Part shown: positions 61,714 through 64,000 of the stretch, one piece after another | How positions within the stretch are numbered: position 1 is the stretch's first letter | Layout of the letters: the number at the start of each line of letters is the position of its first letter | Source: Bacteroidia bacterium | GTDB taxonomy: Bacteria > Bacteroidota > Bacteroidia > Flavobacteriales > Flavobacteriaceae | Direction: 5' to 3' | Length of the DNA stretch: 64,000 bases | NCBI GenBank assembly: GCA_030432635.1 | Contig: JAUIMB010000013.1 | Span: 1 to 64,000, forward strand | The notes under the pieces: model-generated | The model's database searches: none | The model's input: the letters and a program-made list of their open reading frames with translations, nothing else | Told to the model about the DNA's origin: nothing | Program-made: the position numbers and the translations under genes

Positions 61714-61730
61714 ATCGAAACGTTATTTGA

Positions 61731-62435
61731 TTACAAGTTCAAGTACTGCTTTGAGAATTCATTTTTATAGACTCTGCCAATAGGTAATACGGCTTTGTTC
61801 TTTAAAACTATTTTATTTCCCGAAACCTTCTCGATCTTGTCTGTATTGATGATGTAGGATTTATGGATACGAGCAAACTTGTGGACTGCAAGCATATCTT
61901 CCCAATACTTTAAGGACTCTGATGACAGTAGCTTCTTGTCTTCCAAATGGATTTCGGAATAATCAGAATCTGAAGTTATATAAAAAATAGTATCCGTTAC
62001 AACACGATAATGATCAAAACCATCTTTAATGTAAATCTCTTTGGGCTTTTCAGGATTGTTGTCTTGCATAGCACTATTCGAATCACGTTTTGTGTTCCCA
62101 ACTTTTGAAATCGCTTTTATAAAGCGTTGAAATGAAAACGGCTTTAACAAATAATCCACAACATTGAATTCATAACTCTGCAAGGCATAGTCCTGAAATG
62201 CTGTAGTAATAATCACTTCTGGCGGATTTGTCAATGATTCCAAGAGATCCATTCCTGACATTTTCGGAAGATGGATGTCCAAAAACATCAAATCGACATC
62301 CAACGTCTTTAATGCTTGCAGTGCTTCAATGGCATTCGAATACACACCAACCAAAGTCATCGACCCTGTGTCTTCTATGTACTTTTTTAAGATACGTTGG
62401 GCAGGCAATTGATCTTCAATGATGATACAGTTCAT
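61731..62435 (-). CDS. LytTR-family response regulator
   Basis: 234 aa. Receiver domain 1-~115 with the acidic pocket IIIED (Glu7, Asp8), phospho-acceptor Asp53 in MFLDIHLPKMSG, Thr in ITTAFQDY and Lys in LLKPF. The LytTR DNA-binding domain occupies ~130-232 (IYITSDSDYSEIHLEDKK, FARIHKSYIINTDKIEKV, VLPIGRVYK). Overlaps the kinase gene by 1 nt. It probably controls the divergent 63663 gene or its own operon. Confidence 0.93.
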   Translation of the reverse strand: MNCIIIEDQLPAQRILKKYIEDTGSMTLVGVYSNAIEALQALKTLDVDLMFLDIHLPKMSGMDLLESLTNPPEVIITTAFQDYALQSYEFNVVDYLLKPFSFQRFIKAISKVGNTKRDSNSAMQDNNPEKPKEIYIKDGFDHYRVVTDTIFYITSDSDYSEIHLEDKKLLSSESLKYWEDMLAVHKFARIHKSYIINTDKIEKVSGNKIVLKNKAVLPIGRVYKNEFSKQYLNL

Positions 62436-63496
62436 TACAATTGGGTTTTACTTAAGTCTAAGGTTAACGCGACGTTGTATGTCTGACCGTTGTCTTTAAT
62501 TTCAAGATTATGGGCATTTGCATAAATAAGTTCTAAACGCTTCTTGACATTTTTTAAACCAATACCCTTGTCCAAATGCTCAGTATTGGTCTGTTCTTGA
62601 TAGGTATTATTACAATTAAAGTACAACATACCATTCGAATTGATTTGGGCTTTTACTTCAATTAGGATTTCTCCTGTTTGGCTAGAAGCACTGTGTTTAA
62701 AAGCATTTTCAACAAAAACAGTCAACAGCAAAGGCGCAATACGTAAACTGTTGGGTATTTTATCTATATCTAAGTTGACATGGCCACGACCTTCAATCTG
62801 TAGTTTACTCAAATTGATATAATTGACAAGGTGTTCAATATCTTTATGCAAAGGCACAAATTGAGATTTGCACTCATATAACATATATCGCAATACAGCT
62901 GAAAGCTCTAAAATCAATTCAGGCGTTTTTGGCGACTGCTCAACCGCATAAGCATACAGGTTGTTTAAATTATTGAATAGAAAATGCGGATTGATTTGCG
63001 ATTTCAGGAACTGTAATTCACTTTCCTTCACCAAACTTCTGAGTTCCAATAGTTCACTTTGTGTCTTAATGGCATCCCAAGCAAATTTAAACCCAACCAA
63101 AATTGTAAGTGTAGGCATTGTACTCAACAGGTTGTAAAACACACCCATAAATCCTCTACCACGTGTGTCTGGATAAAAAATTTGCTCTAAAACAGCTTCT
63201 TCAACAAAAATAACAATGGCTACGATCAATACTGTAAACAGTGTAAATTTCCAATAGCTGTTCTTGTAGAGAAATTTTGGCAAGAACCAATAGTTAATGA
63301 GTAGTCCTGCAATAGCATAGTTAAGGTAAAAGAAGACTTGATGTGGCTCAATACCAGGAATTCTTCTATCAAATGCAAAAAACACAAACACAACCACATT
63401 AAGTATGAGTTGAAAAACTATTTCCTTAACACTAAGATTGAAAACGGCCGATTTTGGTCTCATTCTATAAAAATAGCCAATCACAATTGAAATCAA
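62435..63496 (-). CDS. LytS/YehU-type sensor histidine kinase
   Basis: 353 aa. The N-terminal ~150 residues have four membrane helices (EIVFQLILNVVVFVFFAF, VFFYLNYAIAGLLINYWFLP, FTLFTVLIVAIVIFVEEAVL and FYNLLSTMPTLTILVGFKFAW). The His_kinase domain follows with phospho-acceptor His in LKSQINPHFLFNNLNNLYAYA, then the ATPase domain with VENAFKHS (N-box) and GIGLKNVKKRLELIY (G-box). Works with the LytTR regulator encoded 1 nt downstream. Confidence 0.93.
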   Translation of the reverse strand: MISIVIGYFYRMRPKSAVFNLSVKEIVFQLILNVVVFVFFAFDRRIPGIEPHQVFFYLNYAIAGLLINYWFLPKFLYKNSYWKFTLFTVLIVAIVIFVEEAVLEQIFYPDTRGRGFMGVFYNLLSTMPTLTILVGFKFAWDAIKTQSELLELRSLVKESELQFLKSQINPHFLFNNLNNLYAYAVEQSPKTPELILELSAVLRYMLYECKSQFVPLHKDIEHLVNYINLSKLQIEGRGHVNLDIDKIPNSLRIAPLLLTVFVENAFKHSASSQTGEILIEVKAQINSNGMLYFNCNNTYQEQTNTEHLDKGIGLKNVKKRLELIYANAHNLEIKDNGQTYNVALTLDLSKTQL

Positions 63497-63568
63497 ATAC
63501 TAAATCCTTAATCGCACGAATAAATGCAACAAACGACATTTATGCAAAGCCAAACTACCAAATGTCGC

Positions 63569-63644
63569 TTAGAGTAAAACTATGGTCGTTTACAGAATTA
63601 AATTTCAAAGACCATATGTTCTCCTTTAATTTGTGTTACTCTAA
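63569..63644. promoter_or_regulatory. Nested inverted repeats in the divergent promoter region
   Basis: Outer arms TTAGAGTAA (63569-63577) and TTACTCTAA (63636-63644) are perfect; inner arms ATGGTC (63582-63587) and GACCAT (63610-63615) are perfect. They lie between the sensor kinase start and the 63663 gene, ending 18 bp before its ATG. They could be a regulator site or fold as a leader hairpin. Confidence 0.5.
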
Positions 63645-63662
63645 CGATAAATGAATTTCAAT

Positions 63663-64000
63663 ATGAAGAAATTGGCTTTCCTTAAGTTACTTTTAATACT
63701 CCTTTTCTGTTTTAAGAGCGGGCAACTTTGGGCTCAGAATGACAGTTTTCAAATCAAGGGATCATTGATAGAAGAAGAAACCAGTCAGGCCATTCCTTAT
63801 GCGACGGTTGCAATTTATGATGCTGAAAACAAGCAATTGATTACTGGAACCACTACAAATGACAATGGCAGTTTTGAAGTAAGGGTTAGCCAAAGTAATG
63901 TTTATATTGAAATCAGTTTTATGGGTTACCAAAGTAAGACCATAACTACATTTTCTATTTCAAACGACATCATAGATCTTGGTACGATTGCAATTGCACC
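63663..64000 (+). CDS. Carboxypeptidase-regulatory-domain outer membrane protein, 5' part only
   Basis: The ATG at 63663 begins MKKLAFLKLLLILLFCFKSG with cleavage near LWAQ. It is followed by FQIKGSLIEEETSQAIPYATVAIYDAENKQLITGTTTNDNGSFEV, then FMGYQSKTITTF (in parts), a CarboxypepD_reg-like domain at ~27-112. This N-terminal domain opens TonB-dependent receptors and outer-membrane beta-barrel family proteins; the rest is beyond the window edge. It diverges from the LytS/LytTR pair, a common arrangement in Bacteroidota. Confidence 0.8.
   Translation, partial: MKKLAFLKLLLILLFCFKSGQLWAQNDSFQIKGSLIEEETSQAIPYATVAIYDAENKQLITGTTTNDNGSFEVRVSQSNVYIEISFMGYQSKTITTFSISNDIIDLGTIAIA

Noticed and set aside
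63454-63654. 66-aa + strand ORF before the last gene
   Set aside because: It overlaps the kinase start and the nested inverted repeats and has no signal or family pattern; probably chance.
1-64000. Integron integrase or other tyrosine recombinase in the window
   Set aside because: No reading frame shows the R...HxxR...Y pattern or IntI-like features. An integrase, if present, is outside.
1-64000. CRISPR array, tRNA, rRNA or insertion sequence
   Set aside because: The repeats are long and irregularly spaced with genes between them; no cloverleaf, rRNA stretch or transposase frame was found.

Overview
The window is AT-rich DNA from the phylum Bacteroidota, most likely a marine member of the Flavobacteriaceae. 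This rests on a T9SS type A sorting domain, many SPII lipoproteins, Bacteroidota-only families (DUF6090, DUF2911, DUF4919, DUF6428, DUF3124), LytTR/LytS two-component pairs and TAnnTTTG promoter -7 boxes. No rRNA, tRNA, CRISPR array or transposase was seen.

Region 1 (1-26.3 kb) is a gene-cassette array. Short single-gene or few-gene units, all on the + strand, are separated by 115-180 bp repeats that behave like integron attC sites. Each full site starts with an inverse core ending in AAC followed by AACGTGTATAGTTCATAG, has one of three types of central hairpin, and ends with AACCATACACAACAC plus a GTTRRRY-like core. The bases after the right-hand core at the start of a cassette are complementary to the bases before the left arm at its end (8-12 nt in the best cases), as expected if each unit was once a circle closed at one site. 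Cargo includes a ParD/ParE toxin-antitoxin pair, a TIR protein fused to a pterin-carbinolamine-dehydratase-like domain, an RDD membrane protein, two esterase-TPR paralogues, two DUF6090 paralogues, an ArsR/SRPBCC pair, a RidA-like lipoprotein, a T9SS-exported beta-helix protein and several unknown lipoproteins. No integrase gene is visible, so within the window this is an array of attC sites without an integron integrase (CALIN-like).

Inside that array, 7.6-14.1 kb holds a different block: a membrane-anchored AraC regulator diverging from an operon of secreted hydrolases (DUF2911, PDZ-hydrolase, alpha/beta hydrolase, NTF2-like lipoprotein, DUF885). It separates two decayed fragments that match the N- and C-terminal parts of the intact gene at 45.4 kb, so it looks like an insertion into an old cassette.

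Region 2 (26.4-35 kb) is mostly on the minus strand: an alpha/beta hydrolase, an ABC permease fused to an M1 aminopeptidase with its ATPase, a DUF4386 protein, a DJ-1/PfpI protein, an AraC regulator and a remnant of a CatB-like acetyltransferase. Region 3 (35-54 kb) has AraC-linked redox and detoxification genes (DUF5367, DUF1772, NmrA-like, Ada-like, azoreductase, SDRs), serine hydrolases, a Gfo/Idh/MocA oxidoreductase, a TraB/GumN protein and a 1287-aa vWA/FN3-like/L-domain-like protein. Weak, decayed copies of the attC-like repeats recur in its intergenic gaps up to 61 kb.

Region 4 (54.6-58.6 kb) is an arsenic-response cluster (thioredoxin-reductase-like, methyltransferase pseudogene, GNAT, ArsR, DUF6428, Acr3) with a shared 16-bp motif before arsR and the DUF6428 gene. 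Region 5 (58.9-64 kb) has a DUF4231 protein, a serine hydrolase, tandem DUF3124 lipoproteins, a LytTR/LytS pair and the start of a carboxypeptidase-regulatory-domain outer membrane protein cut by the window edge.
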